From positions 62,001-126,000 of IMG/VR virus record IMGVR_UViG_3300017786_003484: a DNA stretch of 64,000 nucleotides, one strand, 5' to 3'. This DNA is from a virus. Shown one piece after another: positions 17,550-25,912 of this stretch (positions within the stretch are counted from its first letter, which is position 1; every line of letters begins with the position of its first letter). The notes beneath the pieces were generated by a model. It had not been told where the DNA came from, ran no database searches, and was given only the letters and a program-made list of their open reading frames with translations. The translations under genes were made by a program, and so were the position numbers.

Positions 17550-18572
17550 ATGGCAACTTTAGCAGAAATACGAGCTCGTCTAACCGAGCAAGCCGCAAAA
17601 TCGGGCGGTTCAACTCAATCCGGTGATAACGGGCTTTTCGCCCATTGGAACATTCCAGAAGGAACATCCGCAGTAATTCGCTTTCTACCAGACGGCGACG
17701 AATCCAATACATTCTTTTGGAGAGAACGTTTAATGATGCGTTTTGAATTTCCAGGCATTAAAGGCCAGGATGAAAATCGCAAATGCATTGTTCAAGTACC
17801 TTGTGTAGATATGTGGGGAGAGTCATGTCCAATTCATGCTCAATTACGTCCTTGGTTTAATGATCCAAGCATGGAGCAATTGGCTAGGAAATATTGGAAG
17901 AAACGTAGTTACGTTTTTCAAGGACTTATCGTATCTAGTCCAATGGATGAAGAAAATGTTCCAGATAATCCAGTTCGTAGAATGATTATTAGCCCTCAGA
18001 TTTTTACAATCATTAAGAGTGCATTAATGGACGTTGAGATGGAAGAGATCCCAACTGATTACGAACGTGGTACAGACTTCCGTATCAATAAAACCCAAAA
18101 AGGTGGTTATGCTGATTATAGTACCTCATCTTGGGCTCGAAAGGAACGTAGTTTAAACGAGGAAGAACTAGAAGCAGTTTCTAAGCATGGACTGTTTAAC
18201 TTAGATCAGTTTATGCCTAAACGTCCTGGTAAGGAAGAAGTTGATATTCAACTAGAAATGTTTGAAGCGTCAGTAGACGGCAAATTGTATGATCCAGAAC
18301 GTTGGGGCAATTACTATCGCCCTAATGGAGCAACCTTTGCTACTTCTACTTCAGCAACTAATCCAGCTCCGGCTACTCCGGTAGCAACACCTGCACCAGT
18401 AGCAGAAACGGCACCAGCACCCGTTGCAACACCTGAAGAAATGGGAGCAACCCCTTCTCCGGTAGCAGAAGCGGCTCCAGCGGCAGAACCAGCCGAAGCA
18501 TCTGGTGAGAAGAAACCTAGTGTTGACGATATCTTAAGCATGATTCGTAACAGGGAAACTACAGGTCAGTAA
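17550..18572 (+). CDS. 32: single-stranded DNA-binding protein gp32
   Basis: 340 residues (T4: 301). The N-terminal cooperative segment (LAEIRARLTEQAAKSGG) precedes the core with HWNIPEGTSAVIRFLPDGD, TFFWRERLMMRFEFPGIKG and the Cys-containing CIVQVPCVDMWGESCPIHA, the region that holds zinc in T4 gp32. An Ala/Pro/Val-rich linker follows from about residue 265. The C-terminus KKPSVDDILSMIRN is short and amphipathic rather than strongly acidic. gp32 coats ssDNA and organises replication and recombination proteins. uvsX lies directly downstream. Confidence 0.95.
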   Translation: MATLAEIRARLTEQAAKSGGSTQSGDNGLFAHWNIPEGTSAVIRFLPDGDESNTFFWRERLMMRFEFPGIKGQDENRKCIVQVPCVDMWGESCPIHAQLRPWFNDPSMEQLARKYWKKRSYVFQGLIVSSPMDEENVPDNPVRRMIISPQIFTIIKSALMDVEMEEIPTDYERGTDFRINKTQKGGYADYSTSSWARKERSLNEEELEAVSKHGLFNLDQFMPKRPGKEEVDIQLEMFEASVDGKLYDPERWGNYYRPNGATFATSTSATNPAPATPVATPAPVAETAPAPVATPEEMGATPSPVAEAAPAAEPAEASGEKKPSVDDILSMIRNRETTGQ

Positions 18573-18573
18573 A

Positions 18574-18635
18574 GTAATATAGGAAGTTCCGGCAAAAACC
18601 TCCGTTACGGTAACCAGCGAGGTCTTCCTAATTAC
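18574..18635 (+). promoter_or_regulatory. structured RNA leader between gp32 and uvsX
   Basis: GTAATATAGGAAG (18574-18586) pairs with CTTCCTAATTAC (18624-18635): 12 base pairs with one bulged A. An inner stem ACCTC (18598-18602) with GAGGT (18619-18623) stacks directly on its 3' side. No T-run follows, so it is not a classical terminator. The uvsX ribosome site TAGGAGAAG lies just downstream, so the structure could tune uvsX translation or protect a processed 5' end. Confidence 0.55.
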
Positions 18636-18651
18636 ATATATAGGAGAAGAT

Positions 18652-19770
18652 ATGACAAATAAAGCATTTGACGTTTCTAAGTTTCGTAAAAACTTAACAA
18701 AAGCCGTGCCTGGTATGAGTACCGGTTTTAATGATCCAAGAGATTGGATTAGTACAGGCAATTATTGCTTAAATTACCTTATGTCAGGTGATTTTACAAG
18801 AGCAGTACCCCTTGGCAAAGTAACTATGTTTGCAGGAGAATCCGGAGCAGGTAAATCTTTTATTGCTTCTGGCAACCTTGTAAAAAATGCCCAAGAACAG
18901 GATATTTTACCAGTTATCCTAGATACTGAGAACGCATTAGACGAAGATTGGTTAAAAGCATTAGGCATTAACACAGACCCAGAAAAATTAATGAGGTTTG
19001 GAGTTTCAATGGTTGATGAAGTTGCTAAATTTATCTCAGAGTTTATGAAAGCATATAAGGATGAGTATGGAGATCTTCCGTATGAAGAGCAAAAGAAGAT
19101 TATGTTTGTTGTTGATAGTGTTGGTATGCTATTAACACCCACAGATATTAATCAGTTCGAAGGCGGAGATTTAAAAGGTGATATGGGTCGTAAAGCAAAA
19201 GCACTTACGGCATTGATTAAAAATACTGTAAACCGTATTGCTCCGCATCCTGTAGGTTTAGTAGTTACTAACCATACCTATGCAAGTCAAGATATGTTTG
19301 ATCCGGACGATAAAATTACTGGTGGTGCAGGATTTGTTTATGCAAGTTCTATGGTTGTAGCAATGAAGAAGCTAAAACTTAAGGTAGATGCAGACGGCAA
19401 CAAAACATCACAAGTACATGGTATTAGAGCCGCATGTAAAATTATGAAAACAAGATATTCTAAACCTTTTGAAAGTGTACAAGTAGAAATACCGTACACA
19501 ACTGGTATGAATCCATATAGTGGACTTGTTGAATTATTTGAAGCACGTGGTTTTCTTAAGAAGGAAGGTAACAAATTAGCATACACTATGTTAAATGGTG
19601 ATATTGTTAAGGAGTTCCGTAAGCAATATACCGGAGAAGTACTAGATAAAGTAATGCAAGACGTTATCGCTCGTGGACAAGAACTAGCATATAGTGGTAC
19701 CGAGGAAGATATTATTGATCCTGATACAGGTGAGGTACTAGAAGAAGCCAACGCAGTAGCAACAGAGTAG
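18652..19770 (+). CDS. uvsX: UvsX, RecA-like recombinase
   Basis: 372 residues (T4: 391). Walker A is AGESGAGKS at 61-69. The Walker B strand is IMFVVDSVGML, followed by the MGRKAKALTALIKN segment and VGLVVTNHTYASQD, matching UvsX loop L1 surroundings. UvsX forms filaments on ssDNA and performs strand exchange for recombination-dependent replication. uvsY lies about 0.7 kb downstream. It has a good TAGGAGAAG ribosome site. Confidence 0.96.
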   Translation: MTNKAFDVSKFRKNLTKAVPGMSTGFNDPRDWISTGNYCLNYLMSGDFTRAVPLGKVTMFAGESGAGKSFIASGNLVKNAQEQDILPVILDTENALDEDWLKALGINTDPEKLMRFGVSMVDEVAKFISEFMKAYKDEYGDLPYEEQKKIMFVVDSVGMLLTPTDINQFEGGDLKGDMGRKAKALTALIKNTVNRIAPHPVGLVVTNHTYASQDMFDPDDKITGGAGFVYASSMVVAMKKLKLKVDADGNKTSQVHGIRAACKIMKTRYSKPFESVQVEIPYTTGMNPYSGLVELFEARGFLKKEGNKLAYTMLNGDIVKEFRKQYTGEVLDKVMQDVIARGQELAYSGTEEDIIDPDTGEVLEEANAVATE

Positions 19771-19773
19771 AAA

Positions 19774-20202
19774 ATGAAGGATTTGATGAAAAGAATAGGT
19801 CGTTATAGACTTATTTTAGATAGAAATAGTAACGAACCTTACCTGGAAAGATACTATCTATTCTTAAAGGATCGTGTAAACTTTCCTTTTAACATCTTCC
19901 TTCATAAGTTTCTTAGAAGTGACCCGGATGATTTACACGATCATCCGTGGTCATACTTCACTCTTATTCTTAGAGGCGGATATTGGGAGCATACGTTAGA
20001 CGGAAAGTACTGGCGAGGACCAGGACACTTTAGAGTATGCAAGGCAAATAGCTATCATAGAATTGAAATAGATCCTAATGTTGATGTATGGACATTGTTT
20101 ATGCCATTTAAGCAAAAACGAGAATGGGGATTTTTAGAAAAAGGTAAGAAATGGGTGCATCACAAGACATACTTGGATAAACTTGCTAAAAAAATTAACT
20201 AA
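19774..20202 (+). CDS. cupin-like metal-binding protein
   Basis: 142 residues. LHDHPWSYFTLILRGGYWEH carries H55, H57 and E72-x-H74, and H95 follows in ANSYHRIEI: this is the arrangement of metal ligands in a single cupin barrel. Small cupins of this kind are frequent in T4-like phages, with no proven role. It starts three bases after uvsX and is surely in the same operon, so a link to recombination or nucleotide metabolism is possible but not shown. Confidence 0.7.
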   Translation: MKDLMKRIGRYRLILDRNSNEPYLERYYLFLKDRVNFPFNIFLHKFLRSDPDDLHDHPWSYFTLILRGGYWEHTLDGKYWRGPGHFRVCKANSYHRIEIDPNVDVWTLFMPFKQKREWGFLEKGKKWVHHKTYLDKLAKKIN

Positions 20203-20210
20203 GTATAGCG

Positions 20211-20224
20211 ACTTGGTACCAAGT
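20211..20224. repeat. 14-bp perfect palindrome
   Basis: ACTTGGTACCAAGT lies between the cupin gene and the small acidic gene. It is a possible operator. As RNA it has too little loop to be a stable hairpin. Confidence 0.35.
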
Positions 20225-20244
20225 TTATTATGGAGAAAAAAAAT

Positions 20245-20475
20245 ATGAGTGATAATTCAGGAGAAATGTTAGCAGAAATATGGGTAGCATTAAAACCTTA
20301 CCTTGATAAAAAAGATAGACCAGATGCCGCACAGGCATTTGTACGAGTTTCAGAAGAGTATATTAACCTAGAAATTCATAGAGAAGAACTAAACGAAGCA
20401 GGAACAGAAATTAATCATGCATTAAATGAATTACTAGGCGAAGATGATGAGGATTTTGAAGAAGAGGACTACTAA
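20245..20475 (+). CDS. small acidic protein, unknown, 76 aa
   Basis: Start taken at the ATG at 20245 (MSDNSGEMLAEIW), which has a TGGAGA ribosome site at good spacing; the in-frame ATG at 20230 lies before that site. The protein is helical and very acidic, ending EDDEDFEEEDY. It abuts uvsY (the stop is immediately followed by ATG), so it is translated with it. An acidic partner in the recombination operon could mimic DNA or bind UvsY, but this is inference. Confidence 0.7.
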   Translation: MSDNSGEMLAEIWVALKPYLDKKDRPDAAQAFVRVSEEYINLEIHREELNEAGTEINHALNELLGEDDEDFEEEDY

Positions 20476-20937
20476 ATGAGTACATGGTATAGAAAAGTTC
20501 AGTCAGATATCACACATTTACCAAATTGCATAGGGCATTTTGAGAATGAGATAGCTGAAGCCCGTAAAGAGCTAAAAATGAACGGAAGTCTCGAAAAAGC
20601 AAGTAGGGAAATGCCAGGACAGGTAGAATGGAGGTTTAATCAGCTACAAGAAATTGAAGCAATTCTCGAACATTTGAATATTGAGCTTAGGAAAGTACGA
20701 TCTGCTAAATTTAGGCAGTTTACAGAGCATTACAACCGTACATTAAGCAGTCGAGACGCAGAAAAGTACACAGATGGGGAGCCAGAAGTAGCACAGATGG
20801 AGAATCTCATCAATGAATTTGCATTGTTGAGGAATAAGTTCATAGGACTTACAAAAGCCTTAGATGCAAAGTCGTTTCAGATCAATAATATTACTAAATT
20901 ACGGGTTGCTGGACTAGAAGATGTGGAATTACGTTAA
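20476..20937 (+). CDS. uvsY: UvsY, recombination mediator
   Basis: 153 residues (T4: 137). The helical N-terminus is followed by LSSRDAEKYTDGEPEVAQME, the place where T4 UvsY has MDRYEKSEMK. The C-terminal FIGLTKALDAKSFQINNITKL then LRVAGLEDVEL matches the T4 end (CSGALDAIKSRGFAIKHIQDM then RAFEAGK). UvsY displaces gp32 from ssDNA and loads UvsX. Location in the gp32-uvsX operon supports the call. Confidence 0.85.
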   Translation: MSTWYRKVQSDITHLPNCIGHFENEIAEARKELKMNGSLEKASREMPGQVEWRFNQLQEIEAILEHLNIELRKVRSAKFRQFTEHYNRTLSSRDAEKYTDGEPEVAQMENLINEFALLRNKFIGLTKALDAKSFQINNITKLRVAGLEDVELR

Positions 20938-20993
20938 GTCATTGAATAATAACACAAATCTTTTTTTCAAAATCGTTTAAAATCAATGACTTA
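20935..20993 (+). repeat. 11-bp inverted repeat at the uvsY end
   Basis: TAAGTCATTGA (20935-20945, starting in the uvsY stop codon) pairs with TCAATGACTTA (20983-20993). The 37-base loop contains a run of seven T. It may close the uvsY message or insulate the promoters downstream. It lacks the compact form of an intrinsic terminator. Confidence 0.4.
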
Positions 20994-21009
20994 GTGGTCC
21001 ATAAAAAGG

Positions 21010-21038
21010 TTGACCTTATGGTCCTTTTGTCTTATACT
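21010..21038 (+). promoter_or_regulatory. upstream tandem sigma70-type promoter
   Basis: TTGACC at 21010-21015, 17-bp spacer, TATACT at 21033-21038. The block from AAGGTTGACC through CTTATACTGTA recurs almost identically 99 bases downstream. The -35 lies inside a near-palindrome: CCATAA with AGGT on the left, ACCT with TTATGG on the right. That could be an operator. Confidence 0.7.
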
Positions 21039-21108
21039 GTATAGACAATGAGGAAACAGATGGTACATACAGTAATAAAAAAAAGTTACAAAAAAGACAA
21101 AATAAAGG

Positions 21109-21137
21109 TTGACCTTTGGTCCGTTTTGTCTTATACT
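21109..21137 (+). promoter_or_regulatory. downstream tandem sigma70-type promoter
   Basis: TTGACC at 21109-21114, 17-bp spacer, TATACT at 21132-21137. It is a near copy of the promoter at 21010-21038, including the GGTCC and TTTTGTC spacer blocks. The start near 21144 gives a 38-base leader with an AAGGA ribosome site for the AAA ATPase gene. Confidence 0.75.
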
Positions 21138-21181
21138 GTAAGTACAATAAGAGTTCAACCACGCGAAACGAAGGAAAATTA

Positions 21182-22213
21182 ATGTCAGCTTTTATAAAAA
21201 TTACAAATGGTAAGTATCGCACTTTTACAGTACATAACAAGGTACTGCAATTGGTAGCAGATTACAACGAAAAAGGCGGTTATGTAACTGTCGTTGCAGA
21301 TGACTCCTTTGGTGAGTTTGCAGATAAACAAATCCGTGTTAAAGTTAAAAGCATGGAAGATATTACTCCTGCTAATGCTGGTGAAGCATTTAACAAGGAT
21401 GATACTCCTATTAAAGAAGTACATGATGCAGAATATGATGCAAAACGTTTAGAAGAAATTGCAGAACGTTTTGAGATTCTAGAAGATATGACTGATGCCG
21501 CTATTGAAGGTACAGTTCGTGCAATGATTGTTGTAGGACCTCCAGGTGTTGGTAAGTCTTTTGGTGTTGAACGTACTCTTGAAAAAGCGGCTATGTTTGA
21601 TAAAATTGCAAATATGGCTCCTCGTTTTGAGGTTGTTAAAGGTGCAATGAGTCCGATCGGTTTGTATTGTAAATTGTATCAGTATTCAGGTGCTGGTAAT
21701 GTGCTAGTATTTGATGACTGTGATAGTGTTTTAATGGACGATTTGTCCTTGAACATTCTTAAAGCGGCTTTGGATAGTTCTAAGAAACGTATTATTTGCT
21801 GGAATACAGATTCTGCAATGTTACGTCGTGAAGGTGTTCCAGATCGTTTTGAATTTAAAGGTAGTGCTATCTTTATTACTAACATTAAATTTGATAATGT
21901 ACGAAGTGCAAAACTTAAAGATCACCTTAGTGCTCTTGAGTCACGTTGTCACTATTTGGATCTTACACTTGATTCAGCATATGACAAGATGCTTCGTATC
22001 AAGCAAATAATGAGAGATGGTATGCTTAACTCATACAACTTCTCAGAAGAAGAAAACAAAATCATTTATGATTATGTTGAAACCAACCAGGACAGGCTCC
22101 GTGAGCTTTCACTTCGTACAGTGATTAAGGTTGCAGACCTTTGCAAGATGACTGGTATAGATGGTAAATGGAAAAGGCTTGCAGAAACCACAGTAATGAA
22201 ACGAAGCTTCTAA
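21182..22213 (+). CDS. AAA-family ATPase
   Basis: 343 residues from the ATG at 21182, which has an AAGGA ribosome site; an upstream in-frame start would overlap the promoter. Walker A is GPPGVGKS at 119-126, Walker B VLVFDDCDS at 174-182, and an Arg-rich sensor region follows (SKKRIICWNTDSAM, FITNIKFDN). The first 110 residues are a separate beta-rich domain. Such ATPases occur in marine T4-like phages without known function; a helper of replication or packaging is possible. The next gene starts 11 bases on with a perfect ribosome site. Confidence 0.8.
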   Translation: MSAFIKITNGKYRTFTVHNKVLQLVADYNEKGGYVTVVADDSFGEFADKQIRVKVKSMEDITPANAGEAFNKDDTPIKEVHDAEYDAKRLEEIAERFEILEDMTDAAIEGTVRAMIVVGPPGVGKSFGVERTLEKAAMFDKIANMAPRFEVVKGAMSPIGLYCKLYQYSGAGNVLVFDDCDSVLMDDLSLNILKAALDSSKKRIICWNTDSAMLRREGVPDRFEFKGSAIFITNIKFDNVRSAKLKDHLSALESRCHYLDLTLDSAYDKMLRIKQIMRDGMLNSYNFSEEENKIIYDYVETNQDRLRELSLRTVIKVADLCKMTGIDGKWKRLAETTVMKRSF

Positions 22214-22224
22214 AGGAGGTATAA

Positions 22225-22662
22225 ATGTTTAAGAAATCACTTTTAACTATTGCTACACTAGCCCTTGTAAGTACAGGTGCTAGTGCGGCTGAGAAAATGG
22301 AGGTAAAGTACAAGGATAAGGTTTGGAAAACTGTAGTCGCTACTGATTCGATGTCCGATTCTTCTTATTGTAAAGTTACCTCGGTTAAGCGAAAACATAT
22401 TACTGCAAATCCTAGTATGGTTTATGTTAACACAAAAACCAATGGAATTGTAAGTTATCAGATACGTTTAGATAGTAATCCGGCACTACCAAAGCAGACT
22501 TCTACGGTGCTAGAACGTGATACTGGATTTATTATGATCCCGTCTACCACTTATATTGGTAAGAGTAGAATGAGGATTGTAGGTACTTCGGTTAAAGGTA
22601 AGTCTATATTCGAAGATGTAGATTTGCAGTCATTGAATATGGCAACAAAGGCTTGCCTATAA
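22225..22662 (+). CDS. exported protein with Sec signal peptide, unknown
   Basis: 145 residues with a classical signal peptide (MFKKSLLTIATLALVSTGASA, cut before AEKMEV). The mature part is beta-rich with two Cys, in SYCKV and the terminal KACL, and should be periplasmic. The ribosome site AAAGGAGGT is the best in the window, so much protein is expected. It is the last gene before a perfect terminator. Roles such as superinfection exclusion or envelope stress control are possible; none is shown. Confidence 0.75.
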   Translation: MFKKSLLTIATLALVSTGASAAEKMEVKYKDKVWKTVVATDSMSDSSYCKVTSVKRKHITANPSMVYVNTKTNGIVSYQIRLDSNPALPKQTSTVLERDTGFIMIPSTTYIGKSRMRIVGTSVKGKSIFEDVDLQSLNMATKACL

Positions 22663-22701
22663 AGAATATAGGTGTTGACATTCGCGTGGTGGCACCTATT
22701 A

Positions 22702-22731
22702 GTACCCTCCTTCGGGAGGGTACCTTTTTAA
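22702..22731 (+). terminator. intrinsic terminator
   Basis: GTACCCTCC-ttcg-GGAGGGTAC followed by CTTTTT: a nine-pair GC-rich stem with a UUCG tetraloop and a T-run. It ends the AAA ATPase/exported protein unit. Confidence 0.92.
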
Positions 22732-22748
22732 TTCGGTAAACAAGAACA

Positions 22749-22777
22749 TTGACTTTTAAGTCGTTTGAAAGTATACT
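22749..22777 (+). promoter_or_regulatory. uvsW: sigma70-type promoter of uvsW, leaderless
   Basis: TTGACT at 22749-22754, 17-bp spacer, TATACT at 22772-22777. Exactly six bases separate the -10 from the uvsW ATG at 22784, so the A of ATG is the expected +1. Confidence 0.8.
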
Positions 22778-22783
22778 ATTAAT

Positions 22784-24238
22784 ATGTCAGGAATATGTAC
22801 ATTAGAAATAAGAGATGAGGTAAACGTTCGTTTTCACGAGCTATCGCCGAGTACTCGACGATCGTGTGAAGCAAAATTAAAATATATGTTGCCTTATGCA
22901 TATCATGTACCAGCCTACAGGCTAGGAAGATGGGATGGTAAGATTGGATTTTTTACAGCCGCTGGATCAACGTATTTGAATTTGCTTGATCGAGTTTTAC
23001 CTATATTAGATAACGAAGGCTGGAGTGTTGAGCTTGTTGATAACAGAATTAAACATAGTTTCGAGTTTGAGCAAGTTACCGAAGACACTTTTTCTGGCAT
23101 TACTTGGCCTAAAGGACATGTTGCAGAAGGACAATCTATTAAACTTAGAGATTACCAGATAGAATGTATTAATAGGTTCCTTGCTAACCCGCATGGTGTA
23201 CAAGAAATAGCAACAGGTGCAGGTAAGACATTAATGACAGCCGCATTGAGCTTAATGTGCGAGCCTTACGGTAGAACGTTGGTAATTGTACCTAACAAAG
23301 ATTTAGTTAAGCAGACTCAAGAAGATTATATTAATTTAGGTTTAGATGTTGGTGTATTTTTTGGTGATGAAAAGGATGCAAATCATAAACATGTTATTGC
23401 TACATGGCAAAGCATAAATTCTTTAATTAAAAGATATAAAGATGGTAAGAGTAATGTTAGTATTGATATCTTAACAGATGATTTAATTTGTGTTATGGTA
23501 GACGAAGTACACATGGCAAAAGCAGATGTACTTCGTACAATGCTAACAGGTCCTTTTGCAAATATTCCTATTAGGTGGGGTTTAACAGGTACAATACCTA
23601 AAGAAGAACACGAATATATTAGTTTAATTTGTAGCCTAGGTGGAGTATTACATAGGCTACAGGCAAGCGAACTTCAAGATAAAGGTGTTCTGTCAAATTG
23701 CAATGTTAAGATATTGCAATATCAAGATAGTGTTGAATATAATAACTATCAAGAAGAACTGTCGTTTCTTACTACTAACAAGGAACGTATGACAGAGATA
23801 GCAAAGAAGATGGATACGATTAGTGATACAGGAAATACGTTGATATTAGTAGATCGGATTAAAACAGGTCAGATGCTAGAAGAAATGCTACCTGATTGTG
23901 TATTTGTATCTGGATCAATGAAAAGTAAAGATCGTAAAGCAGAATATAATGAAGTGCAGACACTAGACAATAAGATTATTGTTGCAACATACGGAGTTGC
24001 AAGTGTAGGCATTAATATACCTCGTATTTTTAACCTAGTATTAGTAGAACCGGGTAAGAGCTTTGTAAGAACTATTCAAAGTATAGGTAGAGGTATAAGA
24101 AAAGCAGAAGACAAGGACTTTGTACAGATATGGGATATTACTAGCAATGCAAAGTTCTCAAAAAGGCATCTAGGAAAACGAAAGAAGTTTTACGACGAAG
24201 CAAATTACCCACACGAAACACAGAAGGTAAAATATTAA
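22784..24238 (+). CDS. uvsW: UvsW-type DNA helicase (superfamily 2)
   Basis: 484 residues (T4: 502). The N-terminal domain (LKYMLPYAYHVPAYRLGRWDG) is that of UvsW. The motor has the Q-motif region LRDYQIECINRFL, Walker A IATGAGKT at 142-149, DEVH at 240-243, GLTGT, and the C-terminal helicase block ATYGVASVGINIP and SIGRGIRKAEDK. UvsW unwinds branched DNA and R-loops and shifts replication from origin to recombination mode. The gene has no leader. Its stop overlaps the next ATG (TAATG). Confidence 0.95.
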   Translation: MSGICTLEIRDEVNVRFHELSPSTRRSCEAKLKYMLPYAYHVPAYRLGRWDGKIGFFTAAGSTYLNLLDRVLPILDNEGWSVELVDNRIKHSFEFEQVTEDTFSGITWPKGHVAEGQSIKLRDYQIECINRFLANPHGVQEIATGAGKTLMTAALSLMCEPYGRTLVIVPNKDLVKQTQEDYINLGLDVGVFFGDEKDANHKHVIATWQSINSLIKRYKDGKSNVSIDILTDDLICVMVDEVHMAKADVLRTMLTGPFANIPIRWGLTGTIPKEEHEYISLICSLGGVLHRLQASELQDKGVLSNCNVKILQYQDSVEYNNYQEELSFLTTNKERMTEIAKKMDTISDTGNTLILVDRIKTGQMLEEMLPDCVFVSGSMKSKDRKAEYNEVQTLDNKIIVATYGVASVGINIPRIFNLVLVEPGKSFVRTIQSIGRGIRKAEDKDFVQIWDITSNAKFSKRHLGKRKKFYDEANYPHETQKVKY

Positions 24239-24744
24239 TGAACATTTTAACAGTAGACAATGAAACATATGATTTAGATAGACTTCCAACTGAAGTAGAC
24301 GGAGATTTAAGGTATAGTGTATTAGATTATAGCAATGCCCAGGATGTAGACTATCTCTTTATACCTTTGGTATTCTTAGAAAGTTTTTCTTGCCCAGCCG
24401 CCGTGCTAAGGATTGGAGAAGCTGAAATTAAAATGCCATTAGACTGGAGTCTAATTATAGGAGAACCAGATCACGGAGAACCTGAGATTGTAAATATAAT
24501 GAGTTTGAATGACAGAGGCTTTAATGCATTTGAGTTTAATCCAGTAACTGGGTATAAGGCAAATTGGGTTCCGGTAGAAATTGTAAATGTATACCAAGAA
24601 GTAAAATGGTATGTTCCTAAATTAAAGTTTGGTCATATTTTGACTGTACCATTGAACTCTGGTAAAGGATCTCCTTGTACATTTTTTCTCAAAGAGTCAA
24701 CAAAGGTTCCTGAAGTACTTGACCTTAACAAGATTTGGTTTTAA
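24238..24744 (+). CDS. unknown protein, 168 aa
   Basis: Coupled to uvsW through a TAATG overlap. A soluble, acidic, beta-rich protein: DYLFIPLVFLESFSCPAAVLR, MPLDWSLIIGEPDHGEPEIVN, GFNAFEFNPVTGYKANWVPV. Similar unknown genes stand next to uvsW in cyanophage-type T4 relatives, as far as I recall. No catalytic motif is seen. Confidence 0.7.
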   Translation: MNILTVDNETYDLDRLPTEVDGDLRYSVLDYSNAQDVDYLFIPLVFLESFSCPAAVLRIGEAEIKMPLDWSLIIGEPDHGEPEIVNIMSLNDRGFNAFEFNPVTGYKANWVPVEIVNVYQEVKWYVPKLKFGHILTVPLNSGKGSPCTFFLKESTKVPEVLDLNKIWF

Positions 24745-24752
24745 ATAGTATT

Positions 24753-25238
24753 ATGCCAGCAAAGAAAAAAGCATCAGCAGTACATAAAGTTAATATACAT
24801 GAGATAATGAATGCAATTGATTATCGTAATGGCAATTATTATACTGACTTAGATGATGAAAGTAAGAAGTCTGTTAGTACATATATGGCACAACGTTGGG
24901 CGAGCCAGGTACAAGGATCGCAGGAAATACAGGAACATTACTTGCTAATGGTTAACGATTTAAGCAATATTGATTATATTGCAACTACTAGCGGACATGA
25001 AGAATTACGTTATAGAGTTTTAGCATTGATTGGATTGGGACAAAAATTAAGGCATGAATTTGTTCCGCCTAAAGGAGCAAAAAAAGATAAACTCAGAGAA
25101 TGGCTTTTAGAGTTATTGCCTCATTGTAATGATGACGAGGTAGAATTGTTTAGAGAAATTAACGACTCATCGGTTCTACAGGATATTGCAACGGCTAAAA
25201 ACACGCCAGATAAAAAGTTAAAGGATTTGTTTAAATAA
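24753..25238 (+). CDS. probable clamp-loader small subunit, gp62-like
   Basis: 161 residues from the ATG at 24753 (MPAKKKASAVHKVNIHEIMN); an in-frame ATG 18 bases earlier overlaps the preceding gene. The INxAIDYRNGNYY start, the QRWAS turn, LMVNDLSNIDYI and the C-terminal helical hairpin are in the order seen in short gp62 proteins of cyanophages, which work with gp44 to load the sliding clamp. Similarity is weak and gp44 and gp45 are not in this window, so the symbol is withheld. A TTTAAATA box five bases before the ATG may be a leaderless late promoter. Confidence 0.45.
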   Translation: MPAKKKASAVHKVNIHEIMNAIDYRNGNYYTDLDDESKKSVSTYMAQRWASQVQGSQEIQEHYLLMVNDLSNIDYIATTSGHEELRYRVLALIGLGQKLRHEFVPPKGAKKDKLREWLLELLPHCNDDEVELFREINDSSVLQDIATAKNTPDKKLKDLFK

Positions 25239-25240
25239 GC

Positions 25241-25912
25241 ATGGGAAACGAATATCAGTGTAAATACTGTATGAAGAAGTTTGCTAGGGAACGTACTCTA
25301 TCAAGCCATATGTGTGAAAAGAAAAGAAGGTGGATGTCAATAGATGAACCTTCATCTAGAATTGCTTTTCAAGTTTGGTACGACTTCATGAAGTATGTTG
25401 CTCCACAGACAAAGAAGGAAAGAAGCACAGACGATTTTATTCGTAGCCCAGATTATATAGGTTTTGTAAAGTTTGCTAATTACATTATAGAACTTAGACC
25501 CAATGAAACAAATAAATTTATTAAATGGTTGTTTAAGCATAGTGTTAAACTTAGTAACTGGAATAAGAGAGAAACGTATTCTCTTTATATACAAGAAAGT
25601 AGTAAGACTGAAACGGTTGAACGAGCAGTAGAACGCATGGTGTTGTTAATGAAGTCATGGAGCGAAGAAACCGGAAATTCTTGGGAACAATACTTCCAGG
25701 AGGTACCAACAGCAACAGCCGTGAATTCGATAGTCATGGGAAGAATTAGTCCTTGGATCATATATTCGTCTAAGTCTGCACAAGATTTATTAGATAGAAT
25801 GGAACCAGGACAATTAGAGACGATAACAGGGAGCATAGACACAGAATGGTGGACAAGAAAAATCCAAAAGAGCCAGACGGAAGTGACTTGGTGCAACAAA
25901 ATTTTGAATTAA
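25241..25912 (+). CDS. protein with N-terminal C2H2 zinc finger, unknown
   Basis: 223 residues. Residues 6-24 read YQCKYCMKKFARERTLSSHMC: Cys-x2-Cys, the hydrophobic positions of a C2H2 finger, then His and Cys. The rest is helical with many Trp (FIKWLFKHSVKLSNW, LLMKSWSEETGNSWEQYF). A DNA- or RNA-binding role is likely. It begins two bases after the gp62-like gene. Its last 67 bases are overlapped in another frame by the next gene. Confidence 0.72.
   Translation: MGNEYQCKYCMKKFARERTLSSHMCEKKRRWMSIDEPSSRIAFQVWYDFMKYVAPQTKKERSTDDFIRSPDYIGFVKFANYIIELRPNETNKFIKWLFKHSVKLSNWNKRETYSLYIQESSKTETVERAVERMVLLMKSWSEETGNSWEQYFQEVPTATAVNSIVMGRISPWIIYSSKSAQDLLDRMEPGQLETITGSIDTEWWTRKIQKSQTEVTWCNKILN

Noticed and set aside
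21048-21182. 44-codon frame starting nine bases after the upstream tandem promoter and ending TAATG at the AAA gene
   Set aside because: It reads through the second promoter, is Lys-rich from A-runs, and has no ribosome site. The promoter repeat explains the sequence better.
22675-22703. TTGACA before the terminator at 22702
   Set aside because: At 17 bp there is only ATTAGT, and a terminator follows at once. It would give no useful transcript.
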